From Sipunculus nudus (Eukaryota > Annelida > Sipuncula > Golfingiida > Sipunculidae), in the NCBI GenBank assembly GCA_026874595.1, contig CM049311.1, positions 11,687,676 through 11,751,675 on the forward strand: a stretch of 64,000 bases of DNA, written 5' to 3'. Each line of letters begins with the position of its first letter. Position 1 is the stretch's first letter. Shown here piece by piece: positions 51,401 to 58,960 of this stretch. The notes under the pieces are model-generated. The model was not told the origin of the DNA and did not search any database. It was given only the letters and a program-made list of their open reading frames with translations. Position numbers and translations under genes: made by a program.

Positions 51401-51904
51401 AAGCTTGAAAAGAATCTACCAGTATTTCTTTTGACTAAAGTATTTCAATTATTGTAAAATGATGCATTTCAAGTCACCATTATCTAAAACAAATGTACAT
51501 TCCTCATGCAGCAGTAATTTATACACTGCATGCAGTCCTTTTGTATCTCCTTCACTTCAACCACAGCTTTGTACTGCAAGATTCACCAGGTTTTAACACC
51601 AGGGCTGGCACAGGACAAACAATTGTAATCCTACCAAATCTGACCAATGAGAATGTGGTATCAAATTGTGCATCCAACTCCAAGTTTTAAAATTGTGACA
51701 CATTGGTCTCATTGGTTTAATTTTTGGCCCTGTGCCAGCACTGCATGGTGTTGACACCCTGAAATTGCTAGAAAAAGCAGCAGCTAAAGCAAAGGAGACT
51801 GGAACGACTGCAGTGTATAACCACTGGCACTGCATTAGGAGTATAAAAACCAAGATAGACAGATAAACTAAGTGAAACAGACCTGTCTCTGTAATACTTG
51901 TCAT
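18279..51904 (-). CDS. ABCB1: ABCB1-like P-glycoprotein (multidrug/xenobiotic efflux ABC transporter), 27 coding exons
   Basis: Full-length B-family ABC exporter; in this family ATP hydrolysis drives efflux of hydrophobic compounds across the plasma membrane. Exons were joined at GT/AG sites with matching phase at all 26 junctions, giving about 1325 residues (human ABCB1 is 1280). Order: an N-terminal extension rich in Gly and Glu, TMD1 (about 70-420), NBD1 (about 440-680), a charged linker (about 680-745), TMD2 (about 755-1070), NBD2 (about 1080-1325). Both nucleotide sites look catalytically complete: A-loop Tyr 453 and 1092, Walker A Lys 485 and 1124 in [10 protein letters not shown]-loop Gln 527 and 1166, LSGGQ 583-587 and 1224-1228, Walker B Asp-Glu 607/608 and 1248/1249, H-loop His 639 and 1280. 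NxT sequons at 120, 129 and 143 lie in the first extracellular loop, where P-glycoproteins are glycosylated. Orthology to ABCB1 rather than another ABCB full transporter is inferred from similarity throughout. Confidence 0.95.
18624..19125. mobile_element. MITE-like element with about 53-bp terminal inverted repeats (intron 26)
   Basis: The left end TGACCATGGTTGGCATG (from 18624) is matched in inverted orientation by TGACCATAATTGGCATG (ending 19125). The similarity continues for about 53 bp through CTACAGGGTACT and GAGTTTAC. The interior codes for nothing recognisable and I see no clear target-site duplication. A non-autonomous DNA transposon is the simplest reading. Confidence 0.75.
19564..19618 (-). 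promoter_or_regulatory. Two TCAAGGTCA motifs beside exon 26
   Basis: TGACCTTGA on the plus strand at 19564-19572 and 19610-19618, with related half-sites between and after. This is the consensus for monomeric nuclear receptors such as ERR. The same word also occurs in the dispersed repeats of this window, so function is uncertain. Confidence 0.25.
19634..19780 (-). CDS. ABCB1: ABCB1-like exon 26: NBD2 signature and Walker B
   Basis: Residues 1212-1260. [18 protein letters not shown] holds the second signature. [17 protein letters not shown] holds Walker B with Glu1249. Acceptor atcccag, donor gtcagt. Confidence 0.97.
20585..20935 (-). mobile_element. tRNA-derived SINE-like element (intron 25)
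   Basis: The minus strand begins with a tRNA-like head: an A-box-like region (TCAGGGGTAGAACACAGGA) and a B-box-like GAGTTGAAATCTC. A GC-richer body follows, including a CCCGGGTTGCG-type stretch on that strand. The segment at 37470-37800 is a diverged relative. Confidence 0.6.
21000..21950. repeat. Dispersed repeat with a 146-bp tandem core (intron 25)
   Basis: About five diverged units of roughly 146 bp run from 21225 to 21870, each with GGTCTGGAGCCCTCATAGG and TGTTGAGTTATCGCG-like stretches. The array ends in a GACGGAAGGATGGACTGAC tract. No coding sequence is visible. Confidence 0.75.
22042..22248 (-). CDS. ABCB1: ABCB1-like exon 25: NBD2 Q-loop
   Basis: Residues 1143-1211. [34 protein letters not shown] (Q-loop Gln1166) and [11 protein letters not shown]. 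Acceptor ttttcag, donor gtagtt. Confidence 0.97.
22680..22877 (-). CDS. ABCB1: ABCB1-like exon 24: NBD2 A-loop and Walker A
   Basis: Residues 1077-1142. [17 protein letters not shown] carries A-loop Tyr1092. GSSGCGKST carries Walker A Lys1124. Acceptor taccag, donor gtcagt. Confidence 0.97.
23196..23352 (-). CDS. ABCB1: ABCB1-like exon 23: TM12
   Basis: Residues 1025-1076. [20 protein letters not shown] is TM12, mirroring TM6 in exon 9. A hydrophilic run to NBD2 follows. Acceptor attccag, donor gtgagt. Confidence 0.95.
23642..23782 (-). CDS. ABCB1: ABCB1-like exon 22: TM11
   Basis: Residues 978-1023. [20 protein letters not shown] and [15 protein letters not shown] form the end of the loop and TM11. 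Acceptor tttcag, donor gtgagt. Confidence 0.95.
24410..24510 (-). CDS. ABCB1: ABCB1-like exon 21: fourth intracellular loop
   Basis: Residues 944-976, [20 protein letters not shown] onward, typical of intracellular loop 4. Acceptor gtacag; donor gtaaat inside a split Lys codon. Confidence 0.95.
24891..25094 (-). CDS. ABCB1: ABCB1-like exon 20: TM9 and TM10
   Basis: Residues 876-943. TM9 ([15 protein letters not shown]) and TM10 ([17 protein letters not shown]) are followed by the start of intracellular loop 4. Acceptor ttgtag, donor gtgagc. Confidence 0.96.
25552..25635 (-). CDS. ABCB1: ABCB1-like exon 19: third intracellular loop coupling helix
   Basis: Residues 848-875. [20 protein letters not shown] is the conserved coupling-helix region. 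Acceptor ttacag, donor gtaagt, phase 0. Confidence 0.95.
26292..26369 (-). CDS. ABCB1: ABCB1-like exon 18: start of third intracellular loop
   Basis: Residues 822-847, [20 protein letters not shown] and following; the equivalent of the vertebrate segment after TM8. Acceptor atttcag, donor gtaatg. Confidence 0.95.
27103..27204 (-). CDS. ABCB1: ABCB1-like exon 17: extracellular loop and TM8
   Basis: Residues 788-821. A short hydrophilic loop ([13 protein letters not shown]) is followed by TM8 ([17 protein letters not shown]). Acceptor tttgcag, donor gtaagc, phase 0 at both ends. Confidence 0.95.
27519..27659 (-). CDS. ABCB1: ABCB1-like exon 16: TM7
   Basis: Residues 741-787: [16 protein letters not shown], then TM7 and the conserved [17 protein letters not shown]. 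Donor gtaagt. The acceptor used here (gaccaccag at 27661-27660) keeps the frame but is weak. The open frame continues upstream as an acidic-looking [10 protein letters not shown] with no AG in reach before an in-frame stop, so the 5' boundary is the least certain in the gene. Confidence 0.88.
28132..28274 (-). CDS. ABCB1: ABCB1-like exon 15: regulatory linker
   Basis: Residues 694-740, hydrophilic. Basic-Ser/Thr stretches ([16 protein letters not shown]) resemble the PKA/PKC-type sites of the vertebrate P-glycoprotein linker, and it ends in a run of five Glu. Acceptor tttcag, donor gtgaga. Confidence 0.92.
31187..31201 (-). CDS. ABCB1: Candidate cassette microexon C in the linker (15 nt, AETDE)
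   Basis: Flanked by a good acceptor (ttttatttcag) and a good donor (gtaaat). It is 15 nt, phase 1 at both ends, adding AETDE between Ile692 and the Gly of exon 15. Of the three it has the best splice signals. Confidence 0.65.
34302..34340 (-). CDS. ABCB1: Candidate cassette microexon B in the linker (39 nt, [13 protein letters not shown])
   Basis: Flanked by an AG (gcttatatag) and the donor gtaatt. It is 39 nt long, phase 1 at both ends, and has no stop. It adds 13 residues including EE and a Ser. Internal AGs could give shorter versions, but those break the frame, which favours the 39-nt form. Confidence 0.55.
35891..35911 (-). CDS. ABCB1: Candidate cassette microexon A in the linker (21 nt, AEEAVEE)
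   Basis: Flanked by AG (35913-35912) and GT (35890-35889). Between exons 14 and 15 it keeps the frame (phase 1 in and out) and adds seven acidic residues beside the acidic IEEDDEVI. The acceptor is poor in pyrimidines and the donor (gtttgt) is not optimal. Support is the frame, the phase and the composition; there is no transcript evidence here. Confidence 0.6.
36659..36854 (-). CDS. ABCB1: ABCB1-like exon 14: NBD1 H-loop and start of linker
   Basis: Residues 628-692. [12 protein letters not shown] carries the H-loop His639. The C-terminal part (GIEEDDEVI) begins the acidic linker. Ends in phase 1 at gtaggt, before the 8.4-kb intron with the candidate microexons. Confidence 0.96.
37222..37392 (-). 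CDS. ABCB1: ABCB1-like exon 13: NBD1 signature and Walker B
   Basis: Residues 571-627. [20 protein letters not shown] holds the ABC signature (583-587). [12 protein letters not shown] holds Walker B with the catalytic Glu608 and the D-loop. Acceptor ttgcag, donor gtacag. Confidence 0.97.
37470..37800 (-). mobile_element. tRNA-derived SINE-like element (intron 12), related to the intron-25 copy
   Basis: Minus-strand head with GAAGTAGAGCACAGGACTCA and GAGTTGGAAACTC, then CAGCCTAGGCAGTGAGATA, closely parallel to 20585-20935. It contains a run of about 17 G at 37688-37704 (plus strand). Confidence 0.6.
37996..38199 (-). CDS. ABCB1: ABCB1-like exon 12: NBD1 Q-loop
   Basis: Residues 503-570. [17 protein letters not shown] leads to [14 protein letters not shown] (Q-loop Gln527) and [11 protein letters not shown]. 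Acceptor ttctaag, donor gtgagt, phase 0 at both ends. Confidence 0.97.
38774..38899 (-). CDS. ABCB1: ABCB1-like exon 11: NBD1 Walker A
   Basis: Residues 461-502. GSSGCGKST is an intact Walker A, with Lys485 as the phosphate-binding lysine, followed by [11 protein letters not shown]. Acceptor ctacag, donor gtcagt. Confidence 0.97.
39523..39633 (-). CDS. ABCB1: ABCB1-like exon 10: lead-in to NBD1 and A-loop
   Basis: Residues 424-460. An acidic stretch ([12 protein letters not shown]) precedes the first NBD strands, [16 protein letters not shown]. Tyr453 is the A-loop aromatic that stacks on adenine. Acceptor ctccag, donor gtatac. Confidence 0.95.
40235..40348 (-). CDS. ABCB1: ABCB1-like exon 9: TM6
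   Basis: Residues 386-423. [17 protein letters not shown] is TM6, which in characterised P-glycoproteins lines the drug pocket. [14 protein letters not shown] then leads toward NBD1. Acceptor attattag, donor gtaagt, phase 0 at both ends. Confidence 0.96.
40350..41874 (-). other. Intron 8, nothing coding recognised
   Basis: 40510-40700 is GC-richer (GGATCCAAGCGTCCGATGGG) and may be a degraded SINE, but no tRNA-like boxes are clear. The rest is AT-rich. Confidence 0.4.
41875..42046 (-). CDS. ABCB1: ABCB1-like exon 8: TM5 and start of TM6
   Basis: Residues 329-385. TM5 contains [15 protein letters not shown], followed by the short extracellular GEYTGGQ turn. Acceptor atttcag, donor gtacgt. The leading base completes Arg328. 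Confidence 0.96.
43051..43175 (-). CDS. ABCB1: ABCB1-like exon 7: second intracellular loop
   Basis: Residues 287-327. Carries [20 protein letters not shown] and AFGGEKKE, the conserved intracellular loop 2 that couples TMD1 to NBD2 in this family. Acceptor attcag, donor gtgggt. Confidence 0.96.
43752..44165. repeat. 106-bp minisatellite, about four copies (intron 6)
   Basis: Units begin near 43752, 43858, 43964 and 44070, sharing GGGTTTTCCATAGTAATTAT and CAATGAATTCTCTGACTTCT. The array ends about 100 bp from the exon 6 donor. Confidence 0.85.
44263..44434 (-). CDS. ABCB1: ABCB1-like exon 6: TM3 and TM4
   Basis: Residues 230-286. Begins [14 protein letters not shown], then TM3 ([15 protein letters not shown]) and TM4 ([17 protein letters not shown]), the closest match to vertebrate P-glycoprotein in TMD1. 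Acceptor tttcag, donor gtaagt. Confidence 0.96.
45040..45211 (-). CDS. ABCB1: ABCB1-like exon 5: TM2 and first intracellular helix
   Basis: Residues 173-228. Hydrophobic TM2 is followed by the family-typical intracellular stretch [20 protein letters not shown], whose coupling helix contacts the nucleotide-binding domains. Acceptor tttacag, donor gtaagt. Confidence 0.95.
46080..46192 (-). CDS. ABCB1: ABCB1-like exon 4: end of extracellular loop 1 and start of TM2
   Basis: Residues 135-171. Contains a third sequon (NGT, 143) and runs into TM2 at [12 protein letters not shown]. Acceptor gttacag, donor gtaagt. The Glu and Ile codons at its two ends are split, matching the neighbouring exons. Confidence 0.92.
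46400..47400. repeat. About 277-bp tandem repeat with GGTGGCGCCACC palindromes (intron 3)
   Basis: About three units. The palindrome AGGTGGCGCCACCT is perfect at 46548-46561, 46696-46709 and 47102-47115 and degraded at 46824, 46972 and 47251. Units share ACCACTGCAGAGATATGAGT and a CAGACAAACAGATGGACGCT stretch. A dispersed-element tail with GACGCTGGGCAGAAAGG follows. Confidence 0.85.
47400..48225. other. Rest of intron 3, nothing recognised
   Basis: A repeat-like tail (to about 47560) with AAGGTCAAGGTCACTTAG is followed by AT-rich sequence. No exon-like open frame with splice sites was seen. Confidence 0.5.
48226..48437 (-). CDS. ABCB1: ABCB1-like exon 3: TM1 and start of first extracellular loop
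   Basis: Residues 64-133. [10 protein letters not shown] leads into a hydrophobic TM1 (about 72-97), then the conserved FGDMTDGF segment. Sequons NYT (120) and NRT (129) lie in the extracellular loop. Acceptor tttttcag; donor gtaggt after a split Glu codon. Confidence 0.93.
48705..48726. repeat. Short AT microsatellite (intron 2)
   Basis: About ten AT units. Confidence 0.85.
48825..48895. repeat. 17-bp short tandem repeat, about four copies (intron 2)
   Basis: Units of CATGACCACCAAGCTAA with one or two changes. Confidence 0.8.
49095..49261 (-). CDS. ABCB1: ABCB1-like exon 2: hydrophilic N-terminal extension
   Basis: Encodes residues 9-63, including a [12 protein letters not shown] low-complexity acidic stretch, and ends just before TM1 with VGVMEM. 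Acceptor tttcag, donor gtaagt; in phase 2, out phase 0. The extension is longer than in vertebrate ABCB1. In-frame ATG at Met28 is an alternative start. Confidence 0.88.
49262..51882 (-). other. Intron 1 of the ABCB1-like gene, with an unclassified CpG-containing stretch
   Basis: 49790-50580 has more CpG than its surroundings (GATAAACCCGGCATACCGAG, AGCGGACCCAGCGGGACTCC) and contains a 138-codon minus-strand open frame (49952-50368) that I do not recognise. It may be dispersed-element debris. The rest is AT-rich without features. Confidence 0.4.
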
Positions 51905-51944
51905 CTTGATAAAACTATACACCACCAGGTGATACTGCCAGACT
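51883..51944 (-). CDS. ABCB1: ABCB1-like exon 1: 5'UTR and first codons (MTSITET)
   Basis: The start codon is at 51904-51902 with A at -3 (AAGATGA). Seven codons plus one base are followed by a GT at 51882. The split Gly codon joins exon 2 in frame, and exon 2 is open right up to its acceptor. The 5'UTR is about 40 nt if transcription starts at the initiator near 51944. The donor (gtctgt) has an unusual C at +3, which lowers confidence. A second possible start is Met28 in exon 2, which also has A at -3. Confidence 0.65.
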
Positions 51945-51977
51945 GAGCTATCAGGTTCAGGTCAGCGGTATTATATA
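51944..51977 (-). promoter_or_regulatory. Core promoter of the ABCB1-like gene: TATA box and initiator
   Basis: On the minus strand, TATATAA lies at 51977-51971 and TCAGTC, an initiator-type motif, has its A at 51944. The spacing is 33 nt, as expected for a TATA/Inr promoter. The start codon follows 40 nt downstream. Confidence 0.6.
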
Positions 51978-51983
51978 CAGTCC

Positions 51984-51999
51984 TGAGTGACGTAACTCA
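51984..51999. promoter_or_regulatory. CRE/ATF-like bZIP site next to the TATA box
   Basis: TGAGTGACGTAACTCA, a near-perfect 16-bp palindrome (two mismatched bases) containing TGACGTAA (51988-51995). It starts 7 bp upstream of the TATA box. bZIP dimers (CREB/ATF or AP-1 families) bind such sites; use here is inferred. Confidence 0.5.
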
Positions 52000-52057
52000 G
52001 GCAGTGTGCACTTGAGTGACAGAGTGTAGCAACGTGTCCTAGTATATAGTAGAAAAG

Positions 52058-52070
52058 TGATGACTCATCA
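52058..52070. promoter_or_regulatory. AP-1-type site upstream of the promoter
   Basis: TGATGACTCATCA, a perfect palindrome around TGACTCA, about 115 bp upstream of the inferred start. Another TGACTCA is at 52281-52287. Confidence 0.45.
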
Positions 52071-52854
52071 GAAATCATGAGGTCATTGATAAAATCAGAA
52101 TCTGGCGCTTGGGAGTAAAGAAGACATGTAGGTCTCTCATACTCTCTAACCTTGGATCAACTGATGTAATGTTACATTTGGACTGCACTTGATGGCAGAA
52201 TGGGTACAAACTGTGACTCACTCAAATGTGTCCAAAGGAAATGTGACCCATAATAGGTTCAAAATATCTTAACCTGGCACTGACTCATGCTTGGGTCTCA
52301 AGTTATAAGTTATAACCATAACTTTTCAAGATAATAATGAAAAAGAAGGATATATCCATATTTTTGTGAGTGTTTATGCCTAGCTTAATTGCTGCAGTAG
52401 ACTACTGTTACCTAAACATACATGACTGGAGAAAGAGTATGATTGACAAAAATGAACTAATATGAACTATTATTATAAATATTTTAACTCCTGACCAGAT
52501 CAGAGTAAATACTTAAATCCTTTACTGTTTAGATTAATATTACATTTCTCACAAATACTTTACATTATAGGTAATATCTTGTTGAGTTTTAATTTTCTAA
52601 GCTTTCCATATTTTCAACAAAACTTTAACTACAGGGAGAGTTTGCTTTGGTTCTAGGAAATCTTTAAAACTGAACGTGATCATGTGACCTTGTTGATTTC
52701 AGAAAATATAGCCAAATAAGGGAGTTCTAGGTGCAAGTCTCATGTGGTCAAGAGTGGCCTTCTGGACAGATATGGGTTAATGGAAATTTGTATTGATCTT
52801 AAATTATTATTGATAGCATCCCATGTATTTGGCTGTCACATTTTAACACATTTT

Positions 52855-52856
<2 letters not shown>

Positions 52857-52925
<69 letters not shown>
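52857..52925. repeat. (AT)n microsatellite
   Basis: About 30 TA units with one G interruption near the right end. Confidence 0.95.
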
Positions 52926-53898
52926 TATCTCTGTTGCATGTTTATTGCATAAAAGTGAGACAAAGTAAAGTGCCCAAACTTCCTATATTATTACCCACTG
53001 GGGAAGTGGGAAATACAAAGAAATAATTAGTGTGCTGGTCTATTAAATTCAACAGAATCTTTTGCAACATCAATATCGATATTTATTGATATGAGAATTA
53101 CAACAACAGGCATTTCAGTTAGAGAAGTGCATCGATTTTTTCTCATGAATGCTTTACATAAGTTATCTGTGTGAATGGAAATAATTCCTTTAGGTCAGTA
53201 ACTAGAACAGTAATTTAATTTCGTGCACTATTAACAACCACTCCACGTGCTGAAAAACGCATATACAGTCTCCATCTGCACTGCATGACTCACTGGTACT
53301 ACAAACACCACTATGTCATGCTCCAGTTAATAAATCTGACACTGACCCAGAAAAAAACTATTTATAATAAATGATATTATATAGCATTATGAAGAGAAGG
53401 AACTATTTCAAAGACTGACAAACAAGCCTATCAGCTCTTATTTAAACTAAAAAAAACTTCGGTCATTCAACTTAAAAAATATAATGAAGTGATCAGTTGA
53501 TGCAACTATCACTTCAAGAGTTAATTGGCAGGTTTTAGATGAAGTGATGATATGGCTGTTATATAATATAACTCAAGTTTAAGAATGAAATGTTGCATCT
53601 TATAGACTTTATATATATCTTTCCCGGTATCTGACCTTTGTTCATATTCATGTTTACAATTAATTATAGATAAGCACCAGTGTAAAGAATTCCAGTACAG
53701 CTTGTAAGAGATTTCTGCCTACAATTTGAATGATCTGTTTGACCTTTTACTAAATCAGTAATAGAATGTAATTGAAACAATTATGTGATAAAAAAGTATA
53801 CATTTTTGGTGTCATGTTGATTGCCCAAGTGTGGCATACGTAAAAACTTAACCATTCACGGAAGTGATGAAATGATGGACTATATTTCACTGGAAGTG

Positions 53899-53904
53899 TG
53901 TTTT

Positions 53905-53935
<31 letters not shown>

Positions 53936-53938
53936 GGG
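53899..53938. repeat. Poly-T/poly-G homopolymer junction
   Basis: About 16 T followed by about 24 G. The G run could form a G-quadruplex; its length is likely imprecise. Confidence 0.9.
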
Positions 53939-55289
53939 AGAAGTGGTCAATCAGTAAGACATGTTATCATACACATTTATAACCAATACTTTGACTGTCT
54001 GTTCTAAAAAAAATTCTTTTAATGAATGAACTACCTCAGTCAGTAATCAAATGCCTTCTTTATTCTTTTGAAAAGAAATTTTTATTTATCAATTATCTCT
54101 ATGTCCATTTTACTTTTGGAACTGCATCATCTATGCTCATAAATACTAACAACAGATTAAAAGAAGCATTTTCCATTCTAAAATTTTCTAAATTCTTATG
54201 TGAATTATTTTCTCTTTATAATGAATACTATTACTATTGTGTATAGATGATGCATGACAGAAATAAAGATATTATGTTCAGCTCATATATGAAATTTATA
54301 CAAATAATTTTATGATGAAAGAAAACACTAATAAAAGGATTTCTAAACTATTAATTTAACAAAATTTTGAATATTAATCATTATCAAAAATACAAGACTT
54401 TCTGTTTAAATGACAGAACCATGCACTGGTGGTACTGTATACAAATTTAAAGTGGCCCAATCACCTATAAAGCATGTTGAATTAACAAAAAAACTAGCTT
54501 CTTCCATTTCAAATAAATCTGTACCTGCGAAAATATTGCCTTGAAACCATATGCTTACTCCTGTAAACTCTTGTTAAAAACAGTGGACTGGGCACAATCA
54601 CAGATGTCAACATAAACACAGCGCATGTATTACACGGTGACAAGACAAGACATGTCTATCAGGAGATGCCCTGATTGACTTGGCCTAAAAAATGTAATAC
54701 AGCTTCTCGCTGGCTGGCTGAAACATGGGTCTGTTGCATCTCACAATCAAATCTCCAGCCACAGGACCTTGTAACGATAAAAAGACACACATGGACTGCA
54801 TGTGTTTACCATAAGAGCCATAACAAGATGTTTAACAGCTGTACGCAAGGTACAGAGACTGTATGATTGGATGGTTTTGCTGGAACACTTTTGTATAATG
54901 CAAAACTGAACTGATAGTTTGAAAGAATAGGCTTAATATTACCCCTGGTTATGTCCTTTTAATGAAGAAAAACATTCATTACGAATGGTACATAATTTTT
55001 TGTGACGTTTTTAAAGATTTTCCAGGCCATGTCTGTGTTCTGTCAAACGTTATCGTTAAAAACAACAAAATCAAGAACTGTCAGTACAGACATGTACCTC
55101 TGCCAAAAGCTTTTAATTCCTTTGTTTCTGTGTACACATTGTCCCATTTTACCAGCCATGTTCACAGGTGAGCCCTCGAACAAAGCCTGTCCCTAATACA
55201 ATTATATACTAGCCCCAAAATATAAAAGAAAACTTTAAATTACAAACATATTATAGTGAGTTAGATTATTTGCCTCAACACTTATTAGC

Positions 55290-57100
55290 GAACCTTATGC
55301 GATGGTGTGGCGGCGTCCGTTGTCCGTAAGTTAACCTATACTATCTTGAAAACGGCAAGAGTTAGCATCACAAAATTTTATGCAAAAAATAAGTCATCTA
55401 AAAAACTCTTAACGGATTTTACTTATTTTTTTGGCTAACTGCATTTTCTCGGATTTTATAGGGAAAAAGCTGAAAAAGCTTTGAAAATCTTCTTCTCCGA
55501 AACTGTTCAGCAAAATTGTCCAATATTTCACAGAAATGATCCCTGGAACAATCTCTCTCAAGTTTGTTCGAATGGTTTAAGTTCAGTAATTTTTGGCAGA
55601 GTTACGGCTATCTGAACTTAGTCATCTGTCCAAAAAAGCAAACTAAAATTACAATCTTAGAAACGGCTGGAGCTATCATCACCAAATTTTATGCCAATGT
55701 TGGTCACATGAGTCATATCTGAAATTGAGGTATTGGTGGCACCACCTGTTCGGCCTTTTTTTGTATGGGGGTCATCAGTGCCCGTATCATACTGACAGCT
55801 ACAAAAAACTTCTTCTCTGAAACCATATGGCCAAATTGTTTAATATCGCACAGAAATGATCCTATGGTAGTGCTTTCTAAAGTTTATTCAAATGGTCTCA
55901 GTTCAGTGACTTTTGGCTTAGTTATGGGAAGCTGAATTTAGTCATATGCCATAACAGCCCATTTTAGCTCAGTGGCTACAAAGATCTTCTTCTCAAAAAC
56001 CACTGGGCCAAATTCTTAAATCTCACACATTAATTATCCTTAGATGTTGATAATTCAAGTTTGTTCAAATGGTTTTGGTTCAGTGATTTTTGGCTGAGTT
56101 ATGGGAAGCTTAACTTAGCCATTTTGCTTTATTTTCCCATATGAGTTATAAACCTGCAAAACGTTTTTTGACTGACGCCACTGAGGACAATTTGTTTAAT
56201 ATTTCACAAGAATAATCTCCTGAATAATTCTTAAAATAATTGTCTTTTATGGTTTCCGAAGAATGAATTTTGGCTGAATAGTAAAGATTGAATTGAGTCA
56301 TTTTACCATATATGTTAGCTGTGTGAAGCAGATACATCTAGCCTGGAACCAGTTTATCAGCATCAGTTACTTCATGCCTCCAGACATTTAAATATAGGTT
56401 ATCTTTGGTTAATATTGACAAGAATGTTTTTTAAAAGCTTTTAATAAATGTAGATTTATGATTTAAGATATTCCTCATGCCAGGCAATGTTAACAATCAC
56501 AGGTATACGTTAACCCATACTATTTCAAAAACAACTGGAGTAAGCATCATGAAATTTAATGCAAAAAATTAGCCATCTGAAAAAATCTGCATTTTCTCAG
56601 ATTTTATAGAGAAAAAGCTAAAAAACCTTTAAAAATCTTCTCCTCCGAAACAGTCAAACCAATTTCTTCAATATTTCACAGAAATAATCTTTTATACCAT
56701 CTCTCTCAAATTTGTTCAAATGGTTCAAGTTCGGTGAATTACAGGAAGTTGAACCTAGTCATCTGTCCGAAAAAGCATACTAAAATGACAATCTCAGAAA
56801 CAGCTGGAGCTATCATGTGCACCACCAAATTTTCTGCCAGTGTTGGTCACATAAGCCTTATATGAAATTCAGGTATTAGTGGCCCACCTGCATTGACCTT
56901 TTTTGTACGGGGGTCATTGGTCATCTGTACATTAACCCATAATTTCTCAGAATAGCAGGAACTACCATCCCCAGATTTTATGAAATAATCTGTCACATAT
57001 CAAATGTTGTGGGATTCAGCTTTTTTATGAAAGAACTGCATCTTTTATTATTCTAGATATTTTGATAAAAAGTTTATGAATATGTCAGCTTGAAAAGATG
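55290..57100. repeat. Dispersed repeat with tandem subunits
   Basis: Repeated blocks such as CTTCTTCTC(T/C)GAAAC...CACAGAAATGAT near 55490, 55805 and 55985 and a diverged one near 56640. The opening ACCCATACTAT...GAAAAC(G/A)(G/A)C recurs at 55333 and 56513. A GGTGGCACCACCTG palindrome lies near 55734. No gene. Confidence 0.7.
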
Positions 57101-57179
57101 CATTTTAGCCAAAGTCTGTCAGTATGTGTAAACAGATTTGCTAACAGGCTAAGATTGTGTCTGTATATTTAAACAGGTT

Positions 57180-58960
57180 AAAAAACTGCCAACTATTTCA
57201 GATTTGGCAATAGATCAAGAGTTCATTCAGTGCAGCCAGATATAGGTCAAGAGTTCAGTCAGTGCAGCCAAGCACAAGGCATGTGATCCCCTCATGGGTG
57301 ACATGTGAACACCTCATGGGCACCATGTAATCACCTCATGGGTGTCATGCTTCTCAGGCCTGCATGTGGAGCCAATCTATTTATAGCTTTGGCAGACTGC
57401 CAACTGTATCAGATTAGGCAACAGGTCAAGAGTTCACTCAGTGCAGCCAGGTACAGGTCAAAAGTTCACCCAGTCTAGCCAGGTGCAGGTCATAAGTTCA
57501 CTCAGTGCAGTTGCCTGAACCAGCAAATTTGTCACAGTTCACACGGGGCAACTGCCGTTCTCACCTAAGTGTGGTCAGCCCCATGCATCAGATTTAAGGT
57601 AAGTTTGATGTATTGGCCTGATATTTTGACCTGTCTTTGCGTCTTTGATGGGTTTCCTCGTTCACAAGACAGGTGTCACCACCTACAATGACTTTTGCAC
57701 AGTGACTTTTGTGCCTGCTCATTTCTATAGAGGAATTTGATATATCATCCTGAAATTGGGCATATTTATACCTATCGAATAGCTTTGTCGTATACAAGAC
57801 TGGTGGTGCCACCTACAATAATTTTTGCACAGTGTGTCCCTGCTTATTTCTCAGGAGGGGTTTGATATATCAGTCTGAACTTGGGCATATGAATATATAT
57901 ATCTGTGATAGCTTCGTTGTATACAAGACTGGTGGTGCCAGCTACAATCATTTTTAGCTCAGCTGACTGTAAGTCAACTGAGGTATAGGAATGGCGCTTT
58001 GTCCGTCTTCCATATGGATGTCCGGCCGTCCGTTAGCAGGGCACAAATGGTAACAGCTGGTCCTAGAAACTTCCAAGTGATAATCCAAGGAGATCAATAA
58101 AAAAACTCCTTGGAAACCTGAAATTAGGTCACTGCGACCTATATCCTTTGAGCTACCGGGCTTGAAAGTACCCCCCAGAATGGTAAGAAATTTAATAAAA
58201 AACCTCCAATATCTTGATAATTAATGCATGGTTTGTCATGAATCTTGCCTTGAATATTGACCATGACTAGTTTTGTCAGTTCCTGAAATGTGGTGGCACC
58301 ACCTGTATTTTTTCTATCTTAACGAATATTTTTCTATTTATTTACTAAAAATAAACTGGCTTCAAACCTGATTTAATAATGACCAACCACATAAGTAAAT
58401 TCATTTTGATTACCAGGGTCCAGCGATCTTAGTTGAAGGTCACAGGAGCCACATCTTTAAAACGATTGTGGATGCACTGTAAATCAAACTTTTCATCCTG
58501 AACTTTCCTGAATGTTCACACATGGCTTACTTGCCCAAAGTGAGGGGAAACCTGTAGAATTTGAGGTTATCTGGTCAGAGGTCAAGGTCACTTTTTAAAA
58601 GATTGTTACAATAATCCTAATGCTGCAAGTTCAAGGATATTAAGTTCTAAAATTTTTTTGTCACAAGGTCATTGGTTAAGGTCACAGGACTGTCATTCTG
58701 AAAAATTTCTTTAAAAATATCCTTATTCAGCTGAGCATTGAGACCCATGGGTTCCTAGTTGTGTTGTGTGCACCCATGCCAGAATTTCAGCAGTGATGTT
58801 TGTGTAATTGTTTCTTATTCAAAATGTTGAGTACCTGCATTGTTCATATACATGAGAAGTAATGGTCCAGCATTGAAGCAATGATTATACCTGGTGTATT
58901 TCCCAATGTACAGGTTCGCATTAGGCCTGTAGGCCTTGTTGGGTATTACCCTGATCCTCC
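57180..58960 (+). repeat. Composite dispersed repeat, homologous to 1540-2860
   Basis: Contains three TCACTCAGTGCAGCCAGGT-type units (57220-57510), several TATACAAGACTGGTGGTGCC-type units (57660-57950), the AGCTCAGCTGACTGTAAGTC end motif (57957) and a GGCCTGTAGGCCTTGTT end (58925-58941). Confidence 0.75.

Larger units (their letters stand above)
52290..55290. other. Upstream flank of the ABCB1-like gene, no gene recognised
   Basis: AT-rich sequence with the microsatellite at 52857 and the T/G homopolymer junction at 53899. Open frames are short with no family resemblance. Confidence 0.5.

Noticed and set aside
51593-51925. 110-codon minus-strand frame running through exon 1
   Set aside because: Only its first part (from Met at 51904) fits the transporter; the rest is intron read-through, since splicing at 51882 joins exon 2 in frame.
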